DNA of 53,282 nucleotides from Acidobacteria bacterium Ga0077553 (GTDB lineage: Bacteria > Acidobacteriota > Terriglobia > Bryobacterales > Bryobacteraceae), in assembly GCA_001464575.1 (NCBI GenBank), contig LNFE01000207.1, positions 1 through 53,282 of the forward strand. Reading direction: 5' to 3'. Shown piece by piece: positions 26,799 to 36,087 of this stretch. Below the pieces are notes generated by a model that saw only the letters and a program-made list of their open reading frames with translations, did not search any database and had not been told where the DNA came from. Made by a program: the position numbers and the translations under genes. How positions within the stretch are numbered: position 1 is the first letter of the stretch; each line of letters opens with the position of its first letter.

Positions 26799-28709
26799 AT
26801 GCTCGATCGACGCGCGTTTCTGCAGGCTTGTTCGTTATCCGTATTGGCGGCGGCTGGGGGAAAGCCGGTGGAGGCCCGGGTGGGGCCGTGGAACAACAAA
26901 CCGACCCTGTTTGTGAACGGGAAGCCGACCTACGCCTGCTTTTACGCATTGACGGACTGCCCCGGCGGCCGCTGGACGTGGGAGGAAGAGCCGCAGCGGA
27001 ACCTGCGGGCGTTTGCGGCGGCGGGGTTCCGGCTGTTCCAGATCGACCTGTTTTTGGAGCTGGTTTGGCCGAAGGAAGGGCCGCTGGATCTGGCAACCGT
27101 ACGGCGGCATCTGCGCGGGGTGCTGGACGCTTGCCCGGAGGCGGCGATCGTGATCCGGTGGCACTTGAACGCTCCGGGCTGGTGGGCGGAGAAGCATCCG
27201 GAGGAATGGGTTCGTTTCGTCAATGGCGATCTCGAGAAGATCGAACGGACGACGCCGGTGCGGATTCTGATGGACGACTTGCGGCGAACGCCGCGGGTGA
27301 GCATGGCGAGCGAGAAGTGGAAAGCGATGGCGACGGCGAAGACCGTGGAGCTGTTGCGGGGGTTAGCCAAGACGCCGGAGGGGGCGGCGCTGGCGGGATT
27401 GCATGTGTGTTGCGGGGTATACGGCGAGTGGCACCAGTGGGGCTTTATGCGAAACGAACCCGACTCGAGCGCGCCGATGCAGAAGCTATTCGGCGGACCG
27501 GTGCCGACGGTGGCGGAACGGGCGGCGGTGGACGATGGGTACTTCCGGGATCCGGCGAAGCGGAAGCGCGTGATCGAGTACTATCGCTGCCAGCAGGAGT
27601 TAGTGGCGGATTTGATCATTTACTTCTGCGGCGTCGTGAAGAAGAACTGGCCGCGGCCAATTCTGGCCGGGACCTTCTACGGTTACTTCTTCTCGATGTT
27701 TGCGCGGCAGGCGACGGGTGGGCACTTGAGTTTGCAGAAGGTGCTGGCGGCCAAGGACGTCGACTATCTCAGCGCGCCGCAGGCGTACGGGGCAAACTAC
27801 CGGGACTTAGGCGGCAGTGGCATTACCCGGGCGTTGATTGAGTCCATCCGCTTCCACGGCAAACTGTTTCTCGATGAGATGGACCAGACGCCGTCCTGGA
27901 AGTGGCTGAACAACGTGGATACGGCATTCAACCTGGCCGATGTGCCGGCGGATATCGCCGTGATCCGCCGCAATGTGCTCGAAAGCTACACCCGCGGCAT
28001 GGGACTCTGGTACTACGATTTTGGCCCGGCGAACAACTCCGGGTGGTGGATGGACAGCCGGCTGATGGCGGAGATTAAGCAGTTAAAGGCACTGCTCGAA
28101 AAATACCACGAACGCCCGTACGAACCGGCCGGGGACGTGCTGTTTGTGTTTGATACTGAGGTGTATTACTACACCGGACATTCGGCGGAGACGGACCCGT
28201 ATACGGACCCGATTGCGGTGAACCGGACGATGGGCGAGGCGTGGCGGAGCGGGGCCGGGATTGAGACGGTGCACCTGGCGGACCTGCCGAAGATGGACTT
28301 GGCGCGGTTTGCGGTGATCGTTTTTGCAAACACGTGGCTGCTCACTACGGAGCAGCGGCGATGGATCAAGACGGAGTTACTCGACAAGGGCCGGAAGGTG
28401 ATTTTCCAGGGTAAGCCGGGTTACTGCGACGGGGAGCGGCTGAGCGCGACGTTTACCGCGGAATTGACTCCGGGCACGAATGAGATCAAAGGCGCGGGCG
28501 AGTGGCGGGAGGCACTGCGGGCGGCGGGTGCGCACATCTATGTGGATGGCGACCGGCCAGTGCATGTGGGCGGCGGATTGTTACTCATTCATGACAAGGA
28601 CGGCGGCCCGGCGCAGGTGCGTTTGCGAAATGGTAGTACCCTGGAGGTGACGATCCCTCCGAAGTCCTCATTGATTTTCGATGCCCGTACGGGCGCCCGG
28701 CTTTTGTAA
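26799..28709 (+). CDS. Tat-exported GH42-like (beta-galactosidase-type) protein
   Basis: The protein has 636 residues. 'LDRRAFLQACSLSVLAAAGG' is a twin-arginine signal. A TIM-barrel region (~40-420) includes 'LRAFAAAGFRLFQIDLFLELVW', 'AIVIRWHLNAPGWWAEKHPEEW', 'LHVCCGVYGEWHQWG' (Glu at the general-acid position) and 'LFLDEMDQTPSW' (Glu/Asp at a possible nucleophile position). The C-terminal ~200 residues ('VLFVFDTEVYYYTG', 'FAVIVFANTWLLTTEQRRWI', 'VIFQGKPGYCDG') resemble the beta-galactosidase trimerisation/GATase-like domain of GH42. A periplasmic glycoside hydrolase is likely; the sugar is not known. It stands just after the enolase-superfamily operon, which could use released sugar acids, though this link is inferred. 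Confidence 0.75.
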   Translation: MLDRRAFLQACSLSVLAAAGGKPVEARVGPWNNKPTLFVNGKPTYACFYALTDCPGGRWTWEEEPQRNLRAFAAAGFRLFQIDLFLELVWPKEGPLDLATVRRHLRGVLDACPEAAIVIRWHLNAPGWWAEKHPEEWVRFVNGDLEKIERTTPVRILMDDLRRTPRVSMASEKWKAMATAKTVELLRGLAKTPEGAALAGLHVCCGVYGEWHQWGFMRNEPDSSAPMQKLFGGPVPTVAERAAVDDGYFRDPAKRKRVIEYYRCQQELVADLIIYFCGVVKKNWPRPILAGTFYGYFFSMFARQATGGHLSLQKVLAAKDVDYLSAPQAYGANYRDLGGSGITRALIESIRFHGKLFLDEMDQTPSWKWLNNVDTAFNLADVPADIAVIRRNVLESYTRGMGLWYYDFGPANNSGWWMDSRLMAEIKQLKALLEKYHERPYEPAGDVLFVFDTEVYYYTGHSAETDPYTDPIAVNRTMGEAWRSGAGIETVHLADLPKMDLARFAVIVFANTWLLTTEQRRWIKTELLDKGRKVIFQGKPGYCDGERLSATFTAELTPGTNEIKGAGEWREALRAAGAHIYVDGDRPVHVGGGLLLIHDKDGGPAQVRLRNGSTLEVTIPPKSSLIFDARTGARLL

Positions 28710-28728
28710 CTCTGTCTTTTGTAACTCT
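28701..28728 (+). repeat. 13-bp direct repeat, period 15
   Basis: CTTTTGTAACTCT occurs at 28701-28713 and again at 28716-28728. The first copy contains the stop codon of the GH42-like gene; the second ends 3 bp before the PPK2 start. It looks like a small local duplication. Confidence 0.6.
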
Positions 28729-28731
28729 CCT

Positions 28732-29793
28732 ATGGCAACCAGAACTCCCCGCAAACGCCCCAGTGCGGCGGCAATCACCATCCATGAAGCGATTGAGTCC
28801 GCGAAAGAGGCGCAGGCCGTGGCCATGGAGGACATCGCCCCTACCGCCAAGCAAGACCAGATTGAAGCGATTTTGGAAGGCGCTTCCCCCGATGAAGTGG
28901 ACACGCTGCGGCGGGCGCTGCGGCGGCGGAGCGAGGCAGAGGTAGCAGCCGACACGGACCCGGACGATGAGCTGGCCGAGGACTGGCTAGACGGCGCGTA
29001 CCCGTACAAGAACCGCATGTCGCGGAAGAACTACGAGCGGCACAAGTATCACGTACAGGTGGAACTGCTGAAGCTGCAGGCGTGGGTGAAGGCGACGGGG
29101 CAGCGGGTGGTGATCCTGTTCGAGGGCCGGGACGCGGCCGGGAAAGGCGGCACGATCCGGCGGTTCATGGAACACCTGAATCCGCGCGGCGCGCGAGTGG
29201 TGGCGTTGTCGAAGCCGAGCGAGATTGAACGGGGCCAATGGTACCTACAGCGCTATATAGCAGAGCTACCGACGGCGGGCGAGATCGTGCTGTTTGACCG
29301 GTCGTGGTACAACCGGGCGGGCGTTGAACGGGTGATGGGCTTCTGCAGCGATCAGGAGTACAGCGAGTTCATGCGGCAGGCGCCGGAGTTTGAGCGGAAC
29401 CTGGTGCGGAGCGGGATCCATTTGTTCAAGCTCTGGTTTTCGGTGAGTCAGGAGGAGCAGCGGCGGCGATTCAAGGAGCGCGAGACGCATCCGCTAAAGC
29501 AGTGGAAATTGTCGCCGATCGACTTGGCATCGCTGGGGAAGTGGGACGAATACACTCAGGCCAAGGAGGCGATGTTCTTCTACACCGACACGGAGGAGGC
29601 GCCGTGGACAGTGATCAAGTCCGATTGCAAGAAGCGAGCGCGCATTCATGCGATGCGGTATGTGCTGCATCAATTGCCGTATCACAACAAGGACGTGAAG
29701 GCGATTGGGCGGCTAGACACGCTGCTGGTAGGCCGGGCGAACGTGGTGTACGAACGGGGCGAAATGCGCGGCGGGTTGACGCTCGAAGGTTAG
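28732..29793 (+). CDS. ppk2: Polyphosphate kinase 2 family protein
   Basis: The product has 353 residues from ATG 28732; the longer frame from 28681 lies inside the previous gene. An N-terminal ~85-residue extension, rich in charged residues and Ala, precedes the PPK2 core. The core begins 'YKNRMSRKNYERHKYHVQVELL' and has Walker A 'FEGRDAAGKGGTIRRFMEHLNPR' (in part), lid residues 'KPSEIERGQWYLQRY', Walker B 'FDRSWYNRAGVERVMGFC' and 'TDTEEAPWTVIKSDCKKRARI'. PPK2 enzymes transfer phosphate between polyphosphate and nucleotides. The single-domain layout with this N-terminus fits class I (nucleoside diphosphate-using), an assignment by general resemblance. Its stop overlaps that of the convergent gene. 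Confidence 0.93.
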   Translation: MATRTPRKRPSAAAITIHEAIESAKEAQAVAMEDIAPTAKQDQIEAILEGASPDEVDTLRRALRRRSEAEVAADTDPDDELAEDWLDGAYPYKNRMSRKNYERHKYHVQVELLKLQAWVKATGQRVVILFEGRDAAGKGGTIRRFMEHLNPRGARVVALSKPSEIERGQWYLQRYIAELPTAGEIVLFDRSWYNRAGVERVMGFCSDQEYSEFMRQAPEFERNLVRSGIHLFKLWFSVSQEEQRRRFKERETHPLKQWKLSPIDLASLGKWDEYTQAKEAMFFYTDTEEAPWTVIKSDCKKRARIHAMRYVLHQLPYHNKDVKAIGRLDTLLVGRANVVYERGEMRGGLTLEG

Positions 29794-30830
29794 GGTTTGC
29801 TGGCGCGGATGATGTCGGCGTAGCTGCGGAGGCGGCCGGCGGCGAAGTCCGAAAGGAAGCCTTCGAGTGGTTGCACGAGTTGATCGCTGTAGGCATCGCC
29901 GCGGGCGTAGGGCCCCATGCCGCTGCGGATGATGAGCGAGTCGGCGGTGCGGGGAAAGGCGTCGAGGTTGCGGGCAAAGCGGGCGAGTTCCCCACCCCGG
30001 TAGAGATACTGTTCGACGTTTGAGGTATAGATGGCGGCGACCGTGAGCTTTTCGCGGCGCACATAGTCGCCGATGGCGCGGAGCGCTTTTTCGCCGGCCA
30101 GATTGGCGACGACGGGGACGATGCGATTTTCCCGATGCATCTGCTGAACGTAGCGGAAATCGTCTTCGCGGGCGAGATAGCTGGCGGGTTGGCCGGCGGC
30201 GTCGGTGGCGAGAACGAGATCGCGGAGGCGGGGGTAGTAGGGGCGGGGCTCGCGGCCGTGGGAGTTGAAGCGGAGGTCGAGGCCATCGGCGAGGAAGCGC
30301 TGGTGGAAGCCAGCGATGATTTTGCGGTCTTCGGCGGAGAGGGGCAGGCCGGGATCGGCAAGTGGCGCGGGGTTGGGCCGGCGGGGGGCGGAATCGAGAT
30401 AGCGGACGAGGTCGGCGACGGGGCGTTGGTCCCAAGGGGCGAGGTCAGCGGGGACGGCGCGGCCGAGCAGGAGGCAGAGGTATTCCAGGCGATTGCGGGA
30501 TTGAGCAAAGAGGCTCCGGAAGAGGAGGTGTTCGAGGAGATTGCCGCGGCGGACGTCGACCATGAACGCGAGTTGGGGGCGGAGATGGGCGATGTAAGAG
30601 TAGTTCTGATCGGGCCCGACTCCGAGATAGACGCCGCCGCGCGGCAGCTTGCGCAGGCGGCCGGCGACAGTGAGGAAAGTGGATTCGTTCGAGATGAGGT
30701 TGTCGGTGTCGAAGTAGCCTTCGGGTTCGGAGAGGCTGGCGACGAGGGTGGCGAATTCGGCTCGGTCGAGGCTGCGCGCCGGAAGACAGAGCAAAGCGAT
30801 CACGGAGAGGAGGGTAGCCAAACGCCGCAT
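29790..30830 (-). CDS. Exported conserved protein of unknown function
   Basis: The protein has 346 residues with signal peptide 'MRRLATLLSVIALLCLPARS'. The mature part starts 'LDRAEFATLVASLSEPEGYFDTDNL'. 'GGVYLGVGPDQNYSYIAHLRPQLAFMVDVRR' looks like a methyltransferase-type motif I loop followed by an acidic residue at the end of the next strand. A later segment 'IVPVVANLAGEKALRAIGDYV' and 'AAIYTSNVEQYLYRGGEL' would fit further Rossmann strands. Similar full-length proteins occur in several environmental phyla, but I cannot name a characterised relative. It faces away from the DUF1080 gene, 21 bp apart. Confidence 0.7.
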   Translation of the reverse strand: MRRLATLLSVIALLCLPARSLDRAEFATLVASLSEPEGYFDTDNLISNESTFLTVAGRLRKLPRGGVYLGVGPDQNYSYIAHLRPQLAFMVDVRRGNLLEHLLFRSLFAQSRNRLEYLCLLLGRAVPADLAPWDQRPVADLVRYLDSAPRRPNPAPLADPGLPLSAEDRKIIAGFHQRFLADGLDLRFNSHGREPRPYYPRLRDLVLATDAAGQPASYLAREDDFRYVQQMHRENRIVPVVANLAGEKALRAIGDYVRREKLTVAAIYTSNVEQYLYRGGELARFARNLDAFPRTADSLIIRSGMGPYARGDAYSDQLVQPLEGFLSDFAAGRLRSYADIIRASKP

Positions 30831-30851
30831 GACTTATTATCGTAGGTAAAA

Positions 30852-31553
30852 ATGAAACTGCTAACGGTATTCCTTTTCTGTGCGGTGGGTTGGGCGGCGG
30901 ATCCGCCGTTGGGGTTCCGGGACCTGTTTAACGGGAAGGACTTGTCGGGCTGGGTGAACGTGAATACGGACCCGGATACCTGGTCGGTCGTGAACGGTGA
31001 GTTGATCTGCAAGGGCCAGCCGATTGGGGTGATGCGGAGCGACCGGATGTATGAGAACTTCATTCTGCATATCGAATGGATGCATACGGAACCGGGCGGG
31101 AATAGCGGCGTGTTTGTGTGGAGCGGGGCGCGGCCAGGCGAGCAGAACCGGCTGCCAGATGGCGTAGAGGTGCAGATGCTGGAGCTCGACTGGCCCAAGC
31201 TGCACATGCGCGACGGGGTGATGCCGACGGATTCCTACGTCAGCGGCGAGCTGTTTGGGGTGGGCGGGGTGACGACCGTGCCGGACAATCCGCGGGCGAC
31301 GCGGAGCCGGTCCGTGGAGATGCGCTGTCTACCTCGGGGGCAATGGAATACGTACGACGTCGTGGCGGTGGACGGGGTGATTAAGCTGGCCATCAATGGG
31401 AAGTTCGTGAACGGGATTGCGAAGTCCTCACAGAAGAAAGGCTACCTGTGCTTGGAGAGCGAGGGCGCGAAGATTCATTTCCGGAACATCCGGATTATGG
31501 AATTGCCTCCGGGGGTTACGACGCCGGAGCAGAGCGCGGCGCCACTGCCTTAA
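30852..31553 (+). CDS. DUF1080 (3-keto-disaccharide hydrolase fold) exported protein
   Basis: The protein has 233 residues with signal '[16 protein letters not shown]'. The DUF1080 signature is clear: '[17 protein letters not shown]', '[21 protein letters not shown]', '[22 protein letters not shown]' and '[11 protein letters not shown]', then '[21 protein letters not shown]' and '[19 protein letters not shown]'. The fold is a concanavalin-like jelly roll; some members hydrolyse 3-keto-glycosides produced by Gfo/Idh/MocA-type dehydrogenases. A Gfo/Idh/MocA oxidoreductase lies ~14 kb away, so a shared pathway is possible but unproven. The 3' end overlaps the convergent hybrid kinase gene by 38 bp. 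Confidence 0.92.
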   Translation: MKLLTVFLFCAVGWAADPPLGFRDLFNGKDLSGWVNVNTDPDTWSVVNGELICKGQPIGVMRSDRMYENFILHIEWMHTEPGGNSGVFVWSGARPGEQNRLPDGVEVQMLELDWPKLHMRDGVMPTDSYVSGELFGVGGVTTVPDNPRATRSRSVEMRCLPRGQWNTYDVVAVDGVIKLAINGKFVNGIAKSSQKKGYLCLESEGAKIHFRNIRIMELPPGVTTPEQSAAPLP

Positions 31554-33867
31554 GCAGCACGCGCAGGTTCTGGAGCGAGACGGGCTTGGGCGAGAAGCCG
31601 TCCATGCCGGCGTCGAGACAGCGCCGATAGGTTTCCATATCCGTGCTGGCGCTTACCCCATAAATCGGGATGCGATCGGTGGCCATCGCGCGGATCCGTT
31701 GGGTGGACTCGTAGCCGTCCATGATCGGCATCTGGCAGTCCATCAGGACGAGGCCGAAGCGGGTTAGGCGGCATTTTTCGAGGGCGATCCGCCCGTTTTC
31801 GGCGTATTCGACGGTGCAACCGAGGCGGGAGAGGAGGGCACCGGCGACTTTGCGGTTGATGGGGTTATCGTCGACCACCAGCACTGGCAGCAGCGCAGCT
31901 CCCGCGGGAAGGGGTATTGGCGGGTCTTCGTGCTGGAGGAGGCGGCGCAGGGTGGCTGGGGTGATGGGCCAGGTGCAGACCGAGGAGTAGGCGAGGCGGG
32001 TGGCTTCGGGAACCAGACGCAGGGCGCTGGTGGAGCTAAGCAGCAGGGTGCGGGAAGCCCCTTCGGCCGAAGCCCACTGAGCCAGGGCGGTCGCATCCGG
32101 GGCGGCGGCGGCTTCCGTAGCGAGCCACCAGCCAGGCTTCAGAGCCGGGGCGGCTTGCGATTGCGCGGCGCCGGCGTCGGGAAACGTCCAGACCTCCCAA
32201 CCGAGGTAGCGGAAGTACTCGGTGAGGAGATTGGCATTGGCGGTGTTGGCCGCCACAATCACAAGTTGGCCCCGGCCTCCATTGCCGGCCGCCGCCTCCA
32301 GCCATCCGGGCGCGGCGCCCGTGCCGAGAAAAGGCAGGCTGATGTGAAATTGCGAACCGAAGCCGACCCGGCTTTCGAGCCGCAGCGTCCCGTTCATTCC
32401 CATAACCAAAGCGCGGACGATGGCCAGGCCCAGGCCCACTCCGCCGTGGCTGCGGCTATCGGAGGAATCGACCTGGGCAAAGGGTTCGAAGATCTCGTTT
32501 TGCTTCTCGGGGGGAATACCGACCCCGGAGTCGGCGACCGTGATTTCCAAGGCGGTAGTGAAGCCGACCTGCAGCCGGACGTAGCCGGCCTCCGTGAACT
32601 TGATGGAATTCGCCAGAAGGTTGGTGAGCACTTGCCGGAGCCGCGAGGGATCGCCCAGGAGTTCGGTGGGGACCTCCGGACGCACGTCAACGAGCAGGTC
32701 GAGACCCTTCGAGTCGGCGGTGAGGGCAATGGTGGCGACGACTTCGTCGATCAGGCGGGGAACATCAAACGGCTCGGCGGAGGCCGACGGGGCCTCGCTG
32801 CGCAGTTTGGCGTATTCCATGATGCCGGAAAGCACCGAAAGCAGGGAGCTCGTGGCGCGGCCGATGTCCTCGACAAAGGAGCGTTGTTCGGGCTCGAGCC
32901 GGGTTTCGAGCAGCAGATCCATATAGCCGAGCGCGGCGTTCATGGGGGTGCGGATCTCATGGCTCATCATGGCCAGAAACTGCTCCTTGGCGAGGGCCGC
33001 GCGCTCGGCCTGCTGGTGCGAAGCGCGCCAGCGGAATAGGGTCCAGGCCAAGCCGCCGGCCAGGATCAGCGCCGCCAAGGCCAAGCCGAGGGATAGCGAA
33101 TTCCAAGGTGAGTGAATCGCCAACACATCGGAGAGCAGGGGTGATTGATCGAATTTCCGGGCGAACTGGCCGAGCGACCCGTCCAGCGCCATCTCACCAA
33201 GACGGGCCCGGAAGCGATCGGCTAACTGGGCCTGGGCCGGTTGGCTGCCGATGACCAGACTGGTGGTGAAATCGTTCTGGGGAATCAGCCGGAGCGAGCG
33301 TTGGGCGCAAGGGGTTGGCCGGTCCCGCAGAAGAGGGCGCAGCGCGGGCTGAGTGAACAGTGCGGCATCGGCCTGGCCGAGGCAAACGGCAGCGAGGCGG
33401 TCCGCGGCGGCGCGCAGGACAGTGGCTTGCACACCGGGCAGCAAGCTGGCGACGGGTGCTGGTAGCGGGGGCGAATTACTGTAAACGAGAGAGCGCCCGG
33501 CCAAGTCTCCGGACGAGCGGAGAGCGGAGTCTTCGGCGACGGCGAAGTAACTGGGAACGGTCCACCAGGGCTCAGTAAGGTGGAGCCGGCGGCGGCGTTC
33601 GGGGGTGGGGAAAATTCCGGCATAGAGGTCGATGTCGCCGGAATCGAGAGCGGCGTCGGCAGAACGATCCGAGAAGACCCAGGTCATGGTCAGACCTTCG
33701 CGCTTGGCCGCTTCCCGGAAAACCTCGACGAAAAAGCCCGCCGGACTGCCGTCTGGCAGGGTGTAGGCATCGGGCTCCGCGAGAGCCGAACCGATCCGGA
33801 CGGCACTGGGCTGGCACCAGAGCCGCGAGGCGGACGCGAGCATGATTAAAACCAACGCTTGCCGCAA
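31516..33867 (-). CDS. BvgS-like hybrid sensor histidine kinase with SBP_bac_3 sensor
   Basis: The protein has 783 residues, starting from TTG 33867 to keep a full signal sequence (ATG 33843 is the alternative). A periplasmic solute-binding domain (~22-250: '[23 protein letters not shown]', '[22 protein letters not shown]' in part) is followed by a membrane helix ('[20 protein letters not shown]'). HisKA has its His in '[16 protein letters not shown]'; HATPase has '[13 protein letters not shown]' (N), '[13 protein letters not shown]' (G1) and '[13 protein letters not shown]' (G2). A ~110-residue receiver-like segment without the phospho-Asp precedes a complete receiver ('[10 protein letters not shown]', '[11 protein letters not shown]', 'GVSAST', 'SPKPV'). 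It probably senses an amino acid or similar small solute. No partner regulator or Hpt domain is adjacent. Confidence 0.92.
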   Translation of the reverse strand: MRQALVLIMLASASRLWCQPSAVRIGSALAEPDAYTLPDGSPAGFFVEVFREAAKREGLTMTWVFSDRSADAALDSGDIDLYAGIFPTPERRRRLHLTEPWWTVPSYFAVAEDSALRSSGDLAGRSLVYSNSPPLPAPVASLLPGVQATVLRAAADRLAAVCLGQADAALFTQPALRPLLRDRPTPCAQRSLRLIPQNDFTTSLVIGSQPAQAQLADRFRARLGEMALDGSLGQFARKFDQSPLLSDVLAIHSPWNSLSLGLALAALILAGGLAWTLFRWRASHQQAERAALAKEQFLAMMSHEIRTPMNAALGYMDLLLETRLEPEQRSFVEDIGRATSSLLSVLSGIMEYAKLRSEAPSASAEPFDVPRLIDEVVATIALTADSKGLDLLVDVRPEVPTELLGDPSRLRQVLTNLLANSIKFTEAGYVRLQVGFTTALEITVADSGVGIPPEKQNEIFEPFAQVDSSDSRSHGGVGLGLAIVRALVMGMNGTLRLESRVGFGSQFHISLPFLGTGAAPGWLEAAAGNGGRGQLVIVAANTANANLLTEYFRYLGWEVWTFPDAGAAQSQAAPALKPGWWLATEAAAAPDATALAQWASAEGASRTLLLSSTSALRLVPEATRLAYSSVCTWPITPATLRRLLQHEDPPIPLPAGAALLPVLVVDDNPINRKVAGALLSRLGCTVEYAENGRIALEKCRLTRFGLVLMDCQMPIMDGYESTQRIRAMATDRIPIYGVSASTDMETYRRCLDAGMDGFSPKPVSLQNLRVLLKAVAPRSAPAS

Positions 33868-33887
33868 CGCTCTAAGGGTATCGCGAA

Positions 33888-34703
33888 TTAGCTCTTAGTG
33901 ATTCGCCGTAATGTAAACAGCTCGGGACTTACAGAACCGTGGGCCAACTTTTTCCAGTCATCGTCGTAGCGTAATAACTTGCCGGAGACGTGGTTGGAGG
34001 CTTCGCTAGCCAGAAAGATCGCCAGTTGCAGTTGCTTGTCCAGCGGAACGCCGCCCGTCATCCGGATTTGCCGGGCATCTTCAATTTCTTTCCACCCGGC
34101 TCGTTCTTCACCCGCGGCGAGGATCTCATCGGTCATGTTCGTGTAGGTGCCGCCGGGTGCCAGGCAGTTGGCCTGGACGTTATGTTCGGCGTACTCCGCG
34201 GCGATGGTTTCCACAAACCGCACCACGGCGGCTTTCGAGGCGGCGTAGGCGGAAAAGTGCGGCCGCGGGGTGAGCGAGCCGCCGCCCGAGACGACAATGA
34301 TTTTGCCGGCGCGGCGCTGGACCATCTCCGGAAGCACGGCGCGGCAGGAGTGCATGACGCCGAACACATTCGTCTCGAAGGTCTCCCGCCAGGCGCGGGT
34401 ATCGGCGTCGTGCATGGCGCCGATAGGCCCCTGAACGCCGGCCGCGCAAATCAGGATATCGGTCCCGCCGAAGCTGGCGCGCATGCGTTCGGCGGCCATG
34501 ATCATCCGATCGAGTTCGCGGACATCGCCCGGCAGGCGCAGCGAAACGCCACCGGCGTGTTGAATTTCAAGATGGGTGAGATCGATTTCGGCCTTGGTGC
34601 GAGCGAGGAGTCCGACAATGGCGCCTTTCGAGGCGAGACCGATGGCGAGCCGCTTGCCAATACCGCGGCCCGCGCCAGTGATGAGAATGCGTTTGCCTTG
34701 CAA
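33888..34703 (-). CDS. Short-chain dehydrogenase/reductase (SDR)
   Basis: The classical SDR has 271 residues. It starts at TTG 34703 with GGAAG 7 nt upstream and reads '[22 protein letters not shown]', carrying the TGxxxGIG cofactor motif. '[12 protein letters not shown]' matches the NAG region, with Cys-Ala-Ala in place of Asn-Asn-Ala. The catalytic Ser is in '[12 protein letters not shown]' and Tyr/Lys in 'YAASKAAVV'. 'LARTKAEI' after strand 2, with Arg, suggests NADP(H). The tail ('[16 protein letters not shown]') matches SDRs that act on sugars or small polyols, but the substrate is unknown. A TATAAT box lies ~20 nt before the start. It is adjacent to the diguanylate cyclase on the same strand. 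Confidence 0.9.
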   Translation of the reverse strand: MQGKRILITGAGRGIGKRLAIGLASKGAIVGLLARTKAEIDLTHLEIQHAGGVSLRLPGDVRELDRMIMAAERMRASFGGTDILICAAGVQGPIGAMHDADTRAWRETFETNVFGVMHSCRAVLPEMVQRRAGKIIVVSGGGSLTPRPHFSAYAASKAAVVRFVETIAAEYAEHNVQANCLAPGGTYTNMTDEILAAGEERAGWKEIEDARQIRMTGGVPLDKQLQLAIFLASEASNHVSGKLLRYDDDWKKLAHGSVSPELFTLRRITKS

Positions 34704-34722
34704 AGGGGTACTTCCGGTTCAC

Positions 34723-34728
34723 ATTATA
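34723..34728 (-). promoter_or_regulatory. Consensus -10 box for the SDR gene
   Basis: Read on the minus strand this is TATAAT, a perfect -10 consensus, 19 nt before the TTG start and upstream of GGAAG at 34711-34715. No good -35 is seen at 16-18 bp. Confidence 0.5.
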
Positions 34729-34763
34729 CGGGATGGCAGCCGATGGGCCCCGTAGGTCAGGAG

Positions 34764-35789
34764 CTATCGCCGCGAAACGGCTCGCTGTCCTTTTACGGCG
34801 TACATGGCTTCGTCGGCCCGGCGCAGGAGTGACGCCGCGTTTTCCCCGTCCAGATGCTCGACCACTCCGACGGAGACGCGAATGGGAACCAGCAACGAAC
34901 GCCCATTGCAGGTCACCTCATGGCGCCGTTCCAGGCGGCCGAGGATCTGTTTGCTGCGGCGGAGCGCGCCTTCAAGCGGGCAGTATAGGAGAGCAACGAA
35001 CTCATCGCCGCCGATCCGGGCAGCGATGTCATTGGCCCGGATCTCGTCGCGCAGAACGTGGGCGAAGTGCGAGAGCACCTGATCGCCCGCCTCGTGTCCC
35101 AGGCGATCGTTGATCCCCTTGAATTCGTCGAGATCGTACAGCAGCAGGGAAAGCTTTTGGCCGGAGGAAATTGCCTTTGCCAGAGCCGCTTCAAAGGAGC
35201 GGCGATTGGCGATCCCAGTGAGCGGGTCCGTCGAGGCAAGGGTTTCGAGTTCGGCCACCCGGCCTTCAAACTGCGCGACCTCGGTGACTAAGCGCGAAGT
35301 CGCCCGTTCCTGATCGGCCAGGATCTGGGCGACGAATTCCCGCAGCCGCCCCATATGCTGCGTCAACCCCTCGCGCAGGGTCTCCAGATCGGGGGCGGTG
35401 GACAATTGTTCCAGGTTCCTGCCCAGATGCTCAAAACCTACCGTGGAGGTTTGCGACAGCCCGCTGGAATCATCGGCGGCCTGGGCGAGCAGGCCCAGGA
35501 GTTCCCGGAGCATCGCAAGGTCGCGAGCCTGCGCCGCCTGGGCGCCAGCGGCGAACGACGCAACCACCTCCGTCCAGCGGACGGCGGAACCTGGCAGCGC
35601 CTGCGGGGCGGACGTGACATTCTGCAGAATTTGACGGACGGCGGGCAGTTGATCCTGAGCTACCCGCGGAAACAAGGGGAAGACGTGATGTTGGGTTTGC
35701 TCGATGGCTTGCCGATAGGCCGCCAGCGCTTCCCGGGCGGTTTGGTCGTGGCTGGCCAGTTGATCAACAGCATCTTTAATGGAAATCAT
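34764..35789 (-). CDS. GGDEF diguanylate cyclase
   Basis: The cytoplasmic protein has 341 residues. The N-terminal ~180 residues are helical with many Gln/Ala heptad-like runs ('LVTEVAQFEGRVAELETLAS' is the coiled-coil just before the catalytic domain) and no recognised sensor. The GGDEF domain (~185-340) has 'STDPLTGIANRRSFEAAL', 'LLYDLDEFKGINDRLGHEAGD' and 'AARIGGDEFVALL'. An inhibitory I-site RxxD (RAND) lies the usual five residues before GGDEF, so product feedback by c-di-GMP is expected. It is divergent from infA with 67 bp between. The input signal is not visible. Confidence 0.95.
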   Translation of the reverse strand: MISIKDAVDQLASHDQTAREALAAYRQAIEQTQHHVFPLFPRVAQDQLPAVRQILQNVTSAPQALPGSAVRWTEVVASFAAGAQAAQARDLAMLRELLGLLAQAADDSSGLSQTSTVGFEHLGRNLEQLSTAPDLETLREGLTQHMGRLREFVAQILADQERATSRLVTEVAQFEGRVAELETLASTDPLTGIANRRSFEAALAKAISSGQKLSLLLYDLDEFKGINDRLGHEAGDQVLSHFAHVLRDEIRANDIAARIGGDEFVALLYCPLEGALRRSKQILGRLERRHEVTCNGRSLLVPIRVSVGVVEHLDGENAASLLRRADEAMYAVKGQRAVSRR

Positions 35790-35833
35790 GACGGTCGAGG
35801 GACTTATCGTTCACCCGCGCAAATTTTTGAGTC

Positions 35834-35839
35834 TATACT
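35834..35839 (+). promoter_or_regulatory. -10 box upstream of infA
   Basis: TATACT lies 17 nt before the infA ATG, with a purine-rich GAGAGG Shine-Dalgarno between them. A -35 element is not evident. Confidence 0.45.
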
Positions 35840-35856
35840 GAAGAGTTGAGAGGCGA

Positions 35857-36075
35857 ATGAGTAAAGAAGACAGCATCGAAGTAACCGGAACCGTTGTAGA
35901 GAAATTTCCCAGTGGTTTGTTCAGTGTTCAGTTGGACCAGGAAAAGATCGTTTTGGCCCATTTAGCAGGTAAACTGCGCCGCAACCGAATCCGGGTGCTG
36001 GCGGGCGACCGGGTGACGCTCGAAATGTCCCCCTACGATTTGACGAAAGGCCGCATCACCTACCGCCACAAATAG
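35857..36075 (+). CDS. infA: Translation initiation factor IF-1
   Basis: The 72-residue length is exactly that of E. coli IF-1. The single OB-fold S1-type domain reads '[21 protein letters not shown]', then '[21 protein letters not shown]' and '[18 protein letters not shown]'. IF-1 binds the ribosomal A site of the 30S subunit during initiation. The usual context beside ribosomal protein genes (rpmJ, rpsM) is missing; instead it precedes a UDP-GlcNAc 2-epimerase gene by 12 bp and may be co-transcribed with it. 'LSP' to 'MSP' and 'AHLAGKLR' in place of 'AHISGKMR' are ordinary variation. It may be a second copy, which only the genome could show. Confidence 0.96.
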   Translation: MSKEDSIEVTGTVVEKFPSGLFSVQLDQEKIVLAHLAGKLRRNRIRVLAGDRVTLEMSPYDLTKGRITYRHK

Positions 36076-36087
36076 GCGCACTCTTCG

